From NCBI GenBank assembly GCA_029256325.1, contig JAQSYD010000001.1, positions 1 to 64,000 on the forward strand: a stretch of 64,000 bases of DNA, given 5' to 3'. Below the pieces are notes generated by a model. The model saw nothing but the letters and a program-made list of their open reading frames with translations, ran no database searches and had not been told where the DNA came from. Origin of the DNA: Clostridia bacterium. GTDB lineage: Bacteria; Bacillota; Clostridia; Lutisporales; Lutisporaceae. Position 1 is the first letter of the stretch; each line of letters begins with the position of its first letter. The position numbers and the translations under genes are program-made. Below, piece by piece: positions 8,347 to 16,994 of this stretch.

Positions 8347-9513
8347 CTATAATATTTCTTCCTTAAATGATTTCCCCCCGGTCATCACAGGAAGCTCTAA
8401 TAGATCTAAAACTGTTGCCGCAATGTCGCTAAAGCCTTTTCTAATGCCAAGATTTACGCCAGGCTTTATTTTTTTTCCATAAACAAGCAATGGGATATAT
8501 TCTCTGGAGTGGTCAGTACTTGCCGTTGTCGGATCACAGCCGTGGTCAGCAGTAATGATCAGAACATCTGTATCCTTCATGCTTTCCATAATTTCAGGCA
8601 ATCTGTTATCAAACTCCTTCAATGCATTGCCATAGCCTTCTACATCATTACGATGGCCATACGTCATATCAAAATCAACTAAATTTGTGAATATCAGACC
8701 TTTTTTACCAGTTTTCATATATTCCAAGGTCTTTTCCACACCATCCATATTGCTTTTTGTGTGAACTGCATCCGTAATGCCAACACCTGCAAATATATCT
8801 TCTATTTTACCGACTGCCATGACAGATAAATTGCTTTCTTTAATTACATCCAGCATTGTTTTTGATATAGGCAGCAGGGAAAAATCCCTTCTATTTGAAG
8901 TTCGTTTATAATTTCCTGAGGTTCCTAAAAAAGGTCTGGCTATTACTCTTCCGACAGCATGCTCTCCTGTAAGCATTTTTCTAGCGATACTGCACATCTC
9001 GTACAGCTTTTCCAGCGGTATTACTTCCTCATGAGCTGCTATTTGAAAAACACTATCTGCTGAAGTGTAAACGATAGGGTATCCTGTTTTTACATGCTCA
9101 TCTCCTAGTCTTGATATAATCTCAGTGCCGGAAGCTACTTCATTCGCTATTGTTGGCCTTCCAATCGCTCTTTCAAATTGTTCAATGAATGACTGTGGAA
9201 AGGCATGCGGATAAGTAGGAAATGCTTGTTTTAAAGTGATTCCCGCTATTTCCCAATGTCCCGTTGTAGTATCCTTGCCCGGTGAAAGCTCCAAGGCTTT
9301 ACCATAGGCTCCCTTCGGATTATCTACTTTAGAGATGTTCAAACCATCTATGTTTCCTAAACCTAAACTAGTCAAATGATCTAAGCTTAGGTTGGGCATT
9401 TTCTTTAGAATGTTTACTAGAGTATTGCTGCCTTTGTCTCCATAGAGGTCTGCATCGGGTAATTCCCCTATACCAACACTATCCATTACTACCAGAATAA
9501 CTCTGTCGATCAT
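8347..9513 (-). CDS. deoB: Phosphopentomutase
   Basis: Alkaline-phosphatase-superfamily enzyme converting (deoxy)ribose 1-phosphate to 5-phosphate. The metal site is visible as [13 protein letters not shown] at the N-terminus and TADHGCDPT plus [10 protein letters not shown] near the C-terminus. [10 protein letters not shown] (with the phospho-acceptor Thr) is intact. The start is the ATG at 9513, preceded by GGAGGAATTTAT; a longer frame to 9552 lacks a site. Length is 388 residues, standard. It is the first gene of the salvage operon and lies 46 bases after xerD, the same order as in Bacillus. Confidence 0.96.
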   Translation of the reverse strand: MIDRVILVVMDSVGIGELPDADLYGDKGSNTLVNILKKMPNLSLDHLTSLGLGNIDGLNISKVDNPKGAYGKALELSPGKDTTTGHWEIAGITLKQAFPTYPHAFPQSFIEQFERAIGRPTIANEVASGTEIISRLGDEHVKTGYPIVYTSADSVFQIAAHEEVIPLEKLYEMCSIARKMLTGEHAVGRVIARPFLGTSGNYKRTSNRRDFSLLPISKTMLDVIKESNLSVMAVGKIEDIFAGVGITDAVHTKSNMDGVEKTLEYMKTGKKGLIFTNLVDFDMTYGHRNDVEGYGNALKEFDNRLPEIMESMKDTDVLIITADHGCDPTTASTDHSREYIPLLVYGKKIKPGVNLGIRKGFSDIAATVLDLLELPVMTGGKSFKEEIL

Positions 9514-9559
9514 ATAAATTCCTCCATTTCCAATTAACTGTAGAAAACACAAAAGGGCT

Positions 9560-10441
9560 TTAAGCCCTTGGATGTGTCTTGTTATAAACTTCCATAATTC
9601 TATTCTTATTTATTTTGCTGTATACCTGCGTTGTCGATATATCTGAGTGGCCCAACATTTCTTGTATGGCCTGTAAATCAGCTCCGTTTTCTATTAAATG
9701 TACTGCAAAGGAGTGTCTAAGCGTGTGTGGTGTAATGATTTTATTAATCTTAGCTTTTGCAGTGTAATATTTAATTATTTTCCAAAACCCTTGTCTAGTC
9801 ATTTTACTTCCATGAAAATTCAAGAATAAAGAACTTTCATTTTCGCTGGGGTTTAATAATCTGCGATACTCACTTATGTAAATCTTTAAATATTTTAAGG
9901 CTATGTTGCCTATAGGTATCGTTCTTGACTTCACCTCAGTGGTGCTGCATTTTATGAAGCCACCCTTCAAGTCTATATCATTTAATTCTAGAGAAATTAG
10001 CTCAGTCACTCTTATGCCAGTAGCATATAGAAGCTCAAGCATTGCTTTGTCTCTTGCCCCTTTTGCATCAGAGGGCTTTGGTTGTTCCAAAAGCAGTTCA
10101 ACCTCTTTCTTAGTCAAAACAGAAGGCAGCTTCTTTTCCACCTTCGGTGATTCCAAATTTGAGGACGGGTCAGCATCTATATACCTTGAATTATACAAGT
10201 ATTGATAGAGACATCTAATTGAAGCCAAATTCCTGGAAATTGTTGAAGTAGCCTTACCATTTTTCTGCATATATATCAGATAAGTGATTATAAAAGTCTT
10301 TGTTACTTCTTCTATTTTCAGATTGTGCTGATGAATATAAGCTTCAAACTGTTTAATATCCCTCTTGTAGGAATCTAAAGTATTTGCTGAAAGCTCTTTC
10401 TCTTTTTCTAGATAACTGAAGAATAACTCAATATAGTTCAT
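9560..10441 (-). CDS. xerD: Site-specific tyrosine recombinase XerD
   Basis: Chromosome dimer resolution recombinase. The N-terminal SAM-like core-binding domain spans about residues 1-85. The catalytic set is complete: Arg144 (TGIRVTEL), Lys171, His239 and Arg242 (HTLRH), His265 ([10 protein letters not shown]) and nucleophile Tyr274 (QVYS). Length is 293 residues. The ribosome binding site AAAGGGG precedes the ATG. Its place between spoIIM and deoB matches the chromosomal xerD neighbourhood of Firmicutes, arguing against a phage integrase. Confidence 0.95.
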   Translation of the reverse strand: MNYIELFFSYLEKEKELSANTLDSYKRDIKQFEAYIHQHNLKIEEVTKTFIITYLIYMQKNGKATSTISRNLASIRCLYQYLYNSRYIDADPSSNLESPKVEKKLPSVLTKKEVELLLEQPKPSDAKGARDKAMLELLYATGIRVTELISLELNDIDLKGGFIKCSTTEVKSRTIPIGNIALKYLKIYISEYRRLLNPSENESSLFLNFHGSKMTRQGFWKIIKYYTAKAKINKIITPHTLRHSFAVHLIENGADLQAIQEMLGHSDISTTQVYSKINKNRIMEVYNKTHPRA

Positions 10442-10517
10442 ACAGCTTACCCCTTTATATGATTATCCATAACTATATTCAACACGTATTTTAAAATTCC
10501 TCCATTAAATGAAAAAT

Positions 10518-10748
10518 TTACAAACTAATTATTATATTTTTCAGAATTAATAAATATTTATGCCCAAATTTCAGATTTTCATAAAGGGGTTTTGACACCA
10601 ATAAAGAGTTTCCGCTTGGCTGTTGATACAGTACAAACATATTTAGCAATCCATCAATCATCCCCGGTAGTATAAATAATATAACAAACAAAATCAAAAA
10701 TAATTGGATAAAGGTCAACATCGAATTGTTTTCATTTTTGTAAGTCAT
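10518..10748 (-). CDS. Small membrane protein of unknown function
   Basis: 76 residues with one clear transmembrane segment (about residues 11-40, rich in Leu, Ile and Phe) and a basic tail. The start ATG has a GAGGAGGC site. It sits between spoIIM and xerD, the position held in Bacillus by another short single-pass protein next to xerD, but I see no sequence reason to equate them. No function is assigned. Confidence 0.65.
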   Translation of the reverse strand: MTYKNENNSMLTFIQLFLILFVILFILPGMIDGLLNMFVLYQQPSGNSLLVSKPLYENLKFGHKYLLILKNIIISL

Positions 10749-10781
10749 TATAAGCCTCCTCGTAAATTGTCATTTCTAAAG

Positions 10782-11414
10782 TTACATTAAATACGGCGCT
10801 ACCAGTTTTACTAAATATGGAGTTATATATGATTCTATAATACTACCTCCTAACATAATAAAGAACAAGAATAGAGCTGTCATTCCTATAGACCAGAAGT
10901 AACCAGCCGCTTCGTTGCTTTTCCTGCTAAGCTTGCTCTGAAGTACAGCAAAAGCTAAACTAAATGAACAGACGCAGAAAATAATCAAGACAGGTATGTA
11001 CACTAAATTTTGAGGAAGAATCGATACTAAGGACAGTAAAAAGCCTCCATTACCTAAAGAATCTGTTAAGAACGCTACTGTAAAGCCTAAACAGAATCCT
11101 CTAAACGTTGATATTATAGGAACAATCAAGATCCCTAAATATGTTAGTCCCGCTAAAAATAAAGCCGTACTGGTAAGGAGATTAAATTTTATAGACTGCT
11201 TTAATATTTCAATTGAGTGAACACTGTCTGTTCTGCTGATACTGACAAAGCCATCTATGTAAGCCTTTACATCCGCTTTTGTATCAATGTCAATGTTACT
11301 TACTGTTAACGCTCCTAAGCTAATGCCTAATATAAAGAAAAATACTATAACAGCATATGAAATAATATTATCTGCTAAATGTCTTCTAATTGTTTCATTT
11401 AACCTTATCAGCAT
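10782..11414 (-). CDS. spoIIM: Stage II sporulation protein M
   Basis: Multi-pass membrane component of the SpoIID-SpoIIM-SpoIIP machinery that drives septal thinning and engulfment in the mother cell. The product has 210 residues with about five hydrophobic helices. The N-terminal LNETIRRHLADNIISY followed by FILGISLGALTV is typical of the family. GGGGAGG lies 8 bases before the ATG. The gene starts a short unit running toward xerD. The upstream 120 bases hold a GCATATT resembling a sigma-E -35, but no good -10 at the right distance. Confidence 0.93.
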   Translation of the reverse strand: MLIRLNETIRRHLADNIISYAVIVFFFILGISLGALTVSNIDIDTKADVKAYIDGFVSISRTDSVHSIEILKQSIKFNLLTSTALFLAGLTYLGILIVPIISTFRGFCLGFTVAFLTDSLGNGGFLLSLVSILPQNLVYIPVLIIFCVCSFSLAFAVLQSKLSRKSNEAAGYFWSIGMTALFLFFIMLGGSIIESYITPYLVKLVAPYLM

Positions 11415-11537
11415 AATGAAAACCTCCCCTTAGCTTTTGTCCACATTCTTATAAATTAATATGCTTTAGGGAATTACATTATGAATTTATTTCTATATGA
11501 AAAATTTCAACAAACACTCTCAGTATAAAACATCTAA

Positions 11538-12071
11538 TCAGCTGTTTTCACAAGCTAATAGCATAATAGCAATAATCGTTTTGGCATCCTTTATGATTCC
11601 TGCCTTTACCATTTCAACTGCATGCATAAAAGAATACTTTTCAACATTCAAAAATTCATCTTCATCTAAGAAAAGCTCTCCTTCTCTTAAGCCTTCTGCT
11701 TTGTAAATATATATTTTTTCATCTGTATAGCCAGGAGAAGGATACATTACATTTATAAAGCTTATTTTATCGGCAATAAAGCCAGTCTCTTCCTGCAGCT
11801 CTCTAACAGCACAAACTTCTGGCTTCTCATCTTTTTCAATCTTACCTGCAGGTACTTCCAACAGTTCTTCATCAAAAGGCTTTCTAAACTGCCTTACCAT
11901 AATGATTTCATTGTCCGCTGTAATTGGAAGAACAGCTACCCCTCCTCGATGTCTAACTATTTCACGCTGTGCTTTTTTCTTATTGCAAAGTTCTACGGTT
12001 TGCAGCTCTACCTTAATTATATTTCCAGTAAAAATTTCTTTTACATCAATTGTTTTCTCATTAAAATTCAT
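11538..12071 (-). CDS. nudF: ADP-ribose pyrophosphatase (Nudix hydrolase)
   Basis: Hydrolyses ADP-ribose to AMP and ribose 5-phosphate. The Nudix box is exact (Gx5Ex7REUxEExGU) at residues 76-98, running from GKIEKDE to ELQEETGF. The flanking EVPAG and the proline-rich YPSPGYTDE loop are typical of ADP-ribose-specific members. Length is 177 residues. GGGAGG precedes the ATG. The gene is conserved between the steA region and xerD in both Clostridia and Actinobacteria. Confidence 0.93.
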   Translation of the reverse strand: MNFNEKTIDVKEIFTGNIIKVELQTVELCNKKKAQREIVRHRGGVAVLPITADNEIIMVRQFRKPFDEELLEVPAGKIEKDEKPEVCAVRELQEETGFIADKISFINVMYPSPGYTDEKIYIYKAEGLREGELFLDEDEFLNVEKYSFMHAVEMVKAGIIKDAKTIIAIMLLACENS

Positions 12072-12148
12072 ATTATGTCCTCCCAGTAGAATATATTTTT
12101 TATTTAGTCATATAGATATTGTAGCACGATTCAAAAGGAGATGTAATC

Positions 12149-12298
12149 ATGATAAAATTAATCGGTAAGAACAGCATTTACTTGGCAGGGAAAATAAATG
12201 ATATTCGTCTTCATCTAGCTTCCATTGAAAATAAAAGCATGACTTTAGCAGAATATTTAAAGCAAGAAACTCTAAACTATCGGAATAGTCTAAACTAG
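12149..12298 (+). CDS. Small conserved-looking protein, 49 residues
   Basis: Plus-strand gene starting ATG at 12149 with AAGGAG 8 bases upstream. The product begins MIKLIGKNSIYLAGKIND and ends ETLNYRNSLN. It looks like a compact helical protein with no membrane segment or cysteines. It is divergent from nudF and convergent with the DUF3866 gene, whose stop codon it overlaps by 4 bases. The good ribosome binding site and coding-like composition support it as real. I do not recognise the family. Confidence 0.65.
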   Translation: MIKLIGKNSIYLAGKINDIRLHLASIENKSMTLAEYLKQETLNYRNSLN

Positions 12299-13371
12299 TT
12301 CAAATTTCGTAAACACAGCTTTGCTGCTGCAGCACAGCTAATAAAATAGTCTCTATCTTCCTCAAGTCCTTTTCCCATTTTTTTAAGATATTTAGAATGA
12401 TTGCTTAAAACCTCTTCAATATCATATGAGTCTACATAATTAATATTATGTAGACTTTCTATGTTATTTTCAAGGATCTGCTTCTCAATAAGTTTCATAT
12501 ACTCTGTATTTTTTATAATTGGAAAAGCAACATTTACTCTCGTACAACAAAGCTGCTTTAGCACTGTCAAGCTATGATGACTTATACCATAATGCCTTAT
12601 TCGCTTATCGGCAAAGGATATTCTGGGTACCACCGCTGCATATCCCTTAAGTTTATTTACTGCATCTGCAATACCGCCTTGTTCAACGCCACTAAAGCCT
12701 AACTTTGTATCTGTGCCTACGATACCTGGCCCCATGCATACAATAGCAATATCAGCCCTGACGATTTCCTTTGCAGCAATTAATGCAGTATAAATATTAA
12801 TACATTCGAAGTCTCCTCCAAAAGAATTTCCGTAGGTTATAGTTTTATCAATGAACCCCTCCTGCTTTAGCTGCCTCACGATATCACTCATATAAATAGG
12901 TAATGCACCGCCCTCTGTCATAATATAGCATATCCTAAGCTCTGGTCTGATGCTCTTTAAATATATACTGCTGGGTGCAAGTACACTATGCAGTGAACCA
13001 ATGATCACAGGCATGCCATCAAGGGATTCAAATTCATTGAATATATGGTGATATTGGCTTTCTTGAGTCTCAACAGTCATGAAATTCATCTGAATAGGTG
13101 TATATTTCATCTTCATGATATGTCCTTGCGCTAAATTATTTACCATAGGATTGCTTAAATTAGCCACTACAAAATGAAAGCCTCCTGTACCCAACTGCAG
13201 CTCAATAGCAGTTGTATTCAGAAGTACTTTATCATCAAGTCGAATACACCCGGTTAAAGAGTTATAATTGATGCAGTTATGCTCTAAATTATCTATTAGG
13301 GCAATAAACTTGGTAATATTTTCATCAATAAAGTAAATATTTTTAACGGTTCCCTCTATCATCTTGATCAT
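12295..13371 (-). CDS. DUF3866 family protein
   Basis: A 358-residue soluble protein of the DUF3866 family, found in Actinobacteria and Clostridia close to steA and xerD. Visible features are a Gly-rich GTGGFHFVVANLS near residue 60 and ITYGNSFGGDFECINIYTAL near 180. The segment IAIVCMGPGIVGTDTKLGFSG near 205-230 resembles a nucleotide or sugar-binding loop. The biochemical role is unknown. It starts at the codon after the stop of the MraY-like gene, so the two are co-translated. An alternative ATG three codons in is possible. Confidence 0.8.
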   Translation of the reverse strand: MIKMIEGTVKNIYFIDENITKFIALIDNLEHNCINYNSLTGCIRLDDKVLLNTTAIELQLGTGGFHFVVANLSNPMVNNLAQGHIMKMKYTPIQMNFMTVETQESQYHHIFNEFESLDGMPVIIGSLHSVLAPSSIYLKSIRPELRICYIMTEGGALPIYMSDIVRQLKQEGFIDKTITYGNSFGGDFECINIYTALIAAKEIVRADIAIVCMGPGIVGTDTKLGFSGVEQGGIADAVNKLKGYAAVVPRISFADKRIRHYGISHHSLTVLKQLCCTRVNVAFPIIKNTEYMKLIEKQILENNIESLHNINYVDSYDIEEVLSNHSKYLKKMGKGLEEDRDYFISCAAAAKLCLRNLN

Positions 13372-14217
13372 TTAGCTACTGCTCCTTCCCAAGTTGTCTA
13401 AATAATTAAGAAACCTATTGTTTGCTATCAATTTAGTAATCGATAACCTTTCTGCTGCAGCGTTCATTATAAACAAAGCAAGAAAAATGATTGCTTTGCC
13501 GCTTATATCGAAGGTTATTGCGCTAAAATATCCTAAGGTAATACCAAGTATATTAGAGCCTGTGTCCCCTAACATGCATACTTCTTTTAAGTCATATTTC
13601 AGATAAATTAGAGACGTTGTAACCATAATAATCAAAGGCAATAGGAATAACACCTCACGTAAGTTGCTTATAAATATAATAAAGCCGATGGCTAAAAAAG
13701 CCTTTATACATCTGCCTGGGCGTAAATCCATAAGATTTAATGCATTTGTAAAGAGAGCTATATTAAAAATATTTAATAAAAAATCTAATACATTCTTTGA
13801 AATCCCATAAGAAATGACAATGGAAGAGATAAAACCAATAAAAGCTTTTACAAACCCTGTTGTAAGCTCACCTTTCATGAAGGCTTCAATATGATTTTTA
13901 AGACCCTTCACTTGTTTGTTGCCTATAAGATCATCCAGCAAACCAGCAAAACCAATTGCACAGACAGCAAACAGATAGGGAATGAAAATAGAAAATTTAC
14001 TGCTATATAATAACAAAGCAAAGACTGCGGATGTAAGCAGTACAGGCACAAAAACAATACCCATTCCAAATATGACTTCACTGCCGCGATAATTTTTCAG
14101 TGTACAGCCCGCATGTTTAAGCAGGCTATATGAAAGCAGAATCACTTTTCTTGAAATAAGGATTGTAAATAGTATGAGCATTGAAATTTTAAAAAACATT
14201 AAATTATTAAATTTCAT
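13372..14217 (-). CDS. MraY/WecA-type phospho-sugar transferase family membrane protein
   Basis: Multi-pass membrane protein of glycosyltransferase family 4 (polyprenyl-phosphate sugar-1-phosphate transferases), 281 residues with eight or nine hydrophobic helices. The DD motif (GLLDDLIG) and the MLGDTGSNILG motif are present. The central family motif is altered: where MraY has a DG-LDG loop, this protein reads ALNLMDLRPGRCIK. It probably moves a sugar phosphate to a lipid carrier, but the altered loop makes the substrate unpredictable. It is embedded between a GT2 gene and a DUF3866 gene downstream of steA. Confidence 0.82.
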   Translation of the reverse strand: MKFNNLMFFKISMLILFTILISRKVILLSYSLLKHAGCTLKNYRGSEVIFGMGIVFVPVLLTSAVFALLLYSSKFSIFIPYLFAVCAIGFAGLLDDLIGNKQVKGLKNHIEAFMKGELTTGFVKAFIGFISSIVISYGISKNVLDFLLNIFNIALFTNALNLMDLRPGRCIKAFLAIGFIIFISNLREVLFLLPLIIMVTTSLIYLKYDLKEVCMLGDTGSNILGITLGYFSAITFDISGKAIIFLALFIMNAAAERLSITKLIANNRFLNYLDNLGRSSS

Positions 14218-14885
14218 TATATCAATTCCCTAATTATAACTTTTAATATGTTTGTAAATTGTTTTCCCCGATGAATAAAGCCCCTTATATTGCGCCCCGT
14301 TTCTCTATGTCTGATATTCAAGGGAATATCAACTATTGTAATATCATTGCGCAGGGCTTCCAAGGTTATTTTAAATTCCAACCCAAAGTTATCCGGCAGG
14401 TTTATCTGCTTGAGAAAGTCAGTATAAATAAGCCGCTGACCGCTTAAAACTGAACTAGAGTTTTTAGAGGTCAGCAGATAAAGACTCTTTTGAGACAACG
14501 TCTTGACAAGACCAAAACCGCCCTTGTTCAAAGGCTTCGGGTAAATAGCTACTAGCATGCTTTTTCTGTCCTTATTAGCACTTTCTACAAGTTTTTTCAT
14601 TTCTAAGGCGCTGTTTTTTAAATCAGCATCAACCAACAACACATAATCATTCGTAACAAAGGATAATGCAGATTTAACTGCATGCCCCTTTCCTTTGTTT
14701 ATTGCATGATGAATCACTTTTATATTGTCTATTTTTCTTAATAATTCATAGGTATTATCATTAGAGCCATCATTAACAACTATAATTTCAGTTATTCCAT
14801 TGATTTGCTTTAAAGCTTCTATTGTCTTTTCAATATTTTCACACTCATTGTAGGCAGGCACTATGGCAGTTACATTTTCATCCAA
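14217..14885 (-). CDS. Family 2 glycosyltransferase
   Basis: GT-A fold transferase of 222 residues. The N-terminus has the standard nucleotide-sugar pocket AIVPAYNECENIEKT and VVNDGSNDNT, then the DxD-type VLLVDADLK near residue 82. The C-terminal part (IPLNIRHRETGRNIRGFIHRGKQF) resembles dolichol-phosphate-sugar synthase-like enzymes. No transmembrane helices follow, so it is cytoplasmic or peripheral. It overlaps the end of steA by 16 bases and shares one base with the MraY-like gene, so the three act together. Confidence 0.87.
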   Translation of the reverse strand: MDENVTAIVPAYNECENIEKTIEALKQINGITEIIVVNDGSNDNTYELLRKIDNIKVIHHAINKGKGHAVKSALSFVTNDYVLLVDADLKNSALEMKKLVESANKDRKSMLVAIYPKPLNKGGFGLVKTLSQKSLYLLTSKNSSSVLSGQRLIYTDFLKQINLPDNFGLEFKITLEALRNDITIVDIPLNIRHRETGRNIRGFIHRGKQFTNILKVIIRELI

Positions 14886-15919
14886 AGCAAATCACCTTCA
14901 CTTTGCACGTCATGCAATGGAGCATTATTAGCTGATAAAGTATTTAGTTTTTTAATATACTTATAATCGATTAACCGATCTTCAATCTTTAACCTTGTAA
15001 TCAACGTACTGCCCATTCCCTTACGACCTCTTTCCAAAAAATCAGTCATTGAACTATGGCCACCTATCAAGATGATGCTTGAAGCTCCTTTGTCATAAGC
15101 TAACAGTAATGCAATATCTTCACTGGTACCAGGCATAGGCAAAATCTTATATTTTATATTCAAGGACATTATTCTTTCTAAACATGGACAGGTGCCATTT
15201 AGATATGAGTGCAGTATTATTTCTTTGCTTCTAAATATTCCAACATCGGAAACGCTGTCCATATCGCCAATCAGTATATCCGGGGTAAACCCGCAGCTAA
15301 TGATTGTATCGGCGCCTCCATCAACGCCAATTAAAACAGGCTTTTTTATTCCTATAAAATCTTTTAAGGATGCCAATGCTTCTCTGCTCTCTGAGCTCCT
15401 TACAACAACAATTGCACATTTGTCCTTCATATTTGAGTTGATTTTCGGATAATCTGTAAAATTCAATATAAAATCTTTTTCTTTTTCTGCATACTCCAAG
15501 GTGTTATTAATAAAACCGCACAGTAGATTATTGTGATTATAACCACATTCTATGGTACGCTGTTGAATATACTCGTTATTTATCATTTGACAAGAATTAC
15601 TATATAAACAACTACTATTTAGAATTAAGTCCTTGCCCCTTATACGTACAAAATCATTGTCTTTAAAAGCAGTAATCTCTAAACTGGTGTCATAAAGCCG
15701 TATATTGCTGCTTACAAGCATAGAGGTTCCTCGTGAATAATAGCCACCTGTCATTGACTTGCCTGTATTTATAACTGCTTTTAGTCTTGTTTTGATTAAG
15801 GCTTCTGCAGCAAGCTCATCTATATCATCATGCTGTATTACAGCAATGTCTTCAGCGGATAAATATTTTATTAACTCCTTGGTTCTGGTGCCAATTTTGA
15901 CAAATCCTTCTATATACAT
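14870..15919 (-). CDS. steA: SteA-like protein (thiamine pyrophosphokinase-fold domain)
   Basis: Homologue of the SteA family, linked in corynebacteria to the cytokinetic ring and cell-wall integrity. The product has 349 residues. The C-terminal half has a thiamine-pyrophosphokinase-like core with GVDGGADTIISCGFTPDILI and GDMDSVSD at about 198-225. The N-terminal half (SMTGGYYSRGTSML) is specific to the family. The start ATG has GGAGGTG 10 bases upstream. I do not expect true thiamine pyrophosphokinase activity. Its position next to recN-nadK-tlyA on one side and nudF-xerD on the other matches the actinobacterial order. Confidence 0.82.
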   Translation of the reverse strand: MYIEGFVKIGTRTKELIKYLSAEDIAVIQHDDIDELAAEALIKTRLKAVINTGKSMTGGYYSRGTSMLVSSNIRLYDTSLEITAFKDNDFVRIRGKDLILNSSCLYSNSCQMINNEYIQQRTIECGYNHNNLLCGFINNTLEYAEKEKDFILNFTDYPKINSNMKDKCAIVVVRSSESREALASLKDFIGIKKPVLIGVDGGADTIISCGFTPDILIGDMDSVSDVGIFRSKEIILHSYLNGTCPCLERIMSLNIKYKILPMPGTSEDIALLLAYDKGASSIILIGGHSSMTDFLERGRKGMGSTLITRLKIEDRLIDYKYIKKLNTLSANNAPLHDVQSEGDLLWMKM

Positions 15920-16210
15920 TAAATTTGAACACCTCCGCCAATATGTTTTCCACTAGCCATTTATTTTGAATTCATATCGTGTAAAACATTATCATATAAC
16001 CATATGTTGTAAAAAATACTATTTTATAATGTGGAAGCAGATATATCCATTGAGTTGTCTTATAACGTTTTTTTGCAACATATCTATGTTTATTATTAAA
16101 ATAATTTACAAAAATAATACAAAGTAGAACTTGAATATTAATACTTAAAATACAAAAGCTAATAATTAATTAAATTTATACTTTAGATTAAGCTTCTAGG
16201 AGGAAATTTT
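15920..16210. other. Divergent intergenic region between steA and a 68-residue protein gene
   Basis: 291 AT-rich bases with no open gene. On the minus strand TTTACA, then 16 bases, then TAATGT is a candidate steA promoter (about 15985-16012). On the plus strand TATACT at 16177-16182 is a candidate -10 without a good -35. It carries an inverted pair ATATGTTGTAAAAAA (16002-16016) and TTTTTTGCAACATAT (16069-16083), related to a motif upstream of spo0A. Confidence 0.5.
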
Positions 16211-16417
16211 ATGAAAGAAATAGTTGGTAAAGCTACCGTTGGATTGAGGGATAAGAAGACTCATGAAATTATAGCGGTTTATCCGGAGCAAGTAAACAGC
16301 TTGAACGACGAAACAAAGAAAAAAGTTAAAGACTGGTATTATATACAGGGCTGCGCCAATGAGGAAACACTCCTTCATTGTTATGTGGATATCTTACGCG
16401 AAAACGAGCTTCACTAA
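16211..16417 (+). CDS. Small soluble protein of unknown function, 68 residues
   Basis: Plus-strand gene with a strong AGGAGG site, ATG at 16211, and a perfect terminator at its stop codon. The product begins MKEIVGKATVGLRDKKTH and contains Cys residues in IQGCANEETLLHCYVD. It is small and charged, with no membrane segment. The complete expression unit inside a minus-strand region argues for a real gene rather than a chance frame. I do not recognise the family. Its location next to spo0A makes a sporulation or stationary-phase role possible, as inference only. Confidence 0.75.
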   Translation: MKEIVGKATVGLRDKKTHEIIAVYPEQVNSLNDETKKKVKDWYYIQGCANEETLLHCYVDILRENELH

Positions 16418-16450
16418 AAAAAGGCATTGAATAATTTCAATGCCTTTTTT
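16417..16450. terminator. Bidirectional terminator
   Basis: GGCATTGA (16423-16430) and TCAATGCC (16437-16444) form a perfect 8-bp stem with an ATAATT loop, flanked by an A-tract and a T-tract that extend the stem. It serves the 68-residue gene on the plus strand and the STAS-like gene on the minus strand. Confidence 0.9.
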
Positions 16451-16485
16451 AAATGAGAATAACTTTTCATTTATGAATATGAATA

Positions 16486-16842
16486 TCATGATTTCATTTG
16501 TAATGCTTCATCAACACTTGCTGCATATCGCAAGCTGTCAGCAACACCATAGTTGCTTAAGCTTTGCTTTATAAGTGCAGCATACTTATCAGAATTTATC
16601 AGAACTATTTTTTTAAACTTTAGTTGAGCTACCAGTTGAATAAAATTTTGAAGTATTGGAAGGACCAAAAATGATGTAGATAGATTATCCGGGCTTATAA
16701 CTAAAATGTACTCTTGAATGTTTAAACCACTTAAGGACTTCTTAAAATCTGTTAGCATATTGTTTGCCTGCTCGATTCCTACATTGCCTGATAGTGTTGC
16801 TATGATCGCCTTTTTTCTTTTGTCAATTATGATATTGTGCAT
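16486..16842 (-). CDS. STAS-like domain protein of unknown function
   Basis: 118 residues from the ATG at 16842, which has AAGGGG 7 bases upstream; a longer frame begins at 16863. The alternating strand-helix pattern (MHNIIIDKRKKAIIATLSGN, EYILVISPDNL, KKIVLINSDKYAALIKQSL) resembles the STAS or SpoIIAA-like fold, but no conserved phosphoserine is evident. A probable promoter lies just upstream (TTGCAA at 16884-16889, 16-base spacer, TAATAT at 16862-16867). It is a single-gene unit downstream of spo0A. The family is uncertain. Confidence 0.6.
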   Translation of the reverse strand: MHNIIIDKRKKAIIATLSGNVGIEQANNMLTDFKKSLSGLNIQEYILVISPDNLSTSFLVLPILQNFIQLVAQLKFKKIVLINSDKYAALIKQSLSNYGVADSLRYAASVDEALQMKS

Positions 16843-16911
16843 TGCGCCACCCCTTACCAGCATATTAAAATGATGCTCAAAAGTTGCAAAGATATCTGAT
16901 AGTTAACAAAC

Positions 16912-16959
16912 AAAAAACCTTTTTATTTATAAGACTCTAAAATCCCATAAATAAAAAGG
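16912..16959 (-). terminator. Terminator of spo0A
   Basis: A 13-bp stem, CCTTTTTATTTAT (16918-16930) with its complement at 16947-16959, 34 bases after the spo0A stop. It is followed on the minus strand by TTTTTTG. Confidence 0.85.
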
Positions 16960-16994
16960 CTTCTTGATTATGTATAAGAATATAATTTCAAATA

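Noticed and set aside
11415-11537. Sigma-E promoter for spoIIM
   Set aside because: GCATATT is present but the -10 at the expected distance does not match.
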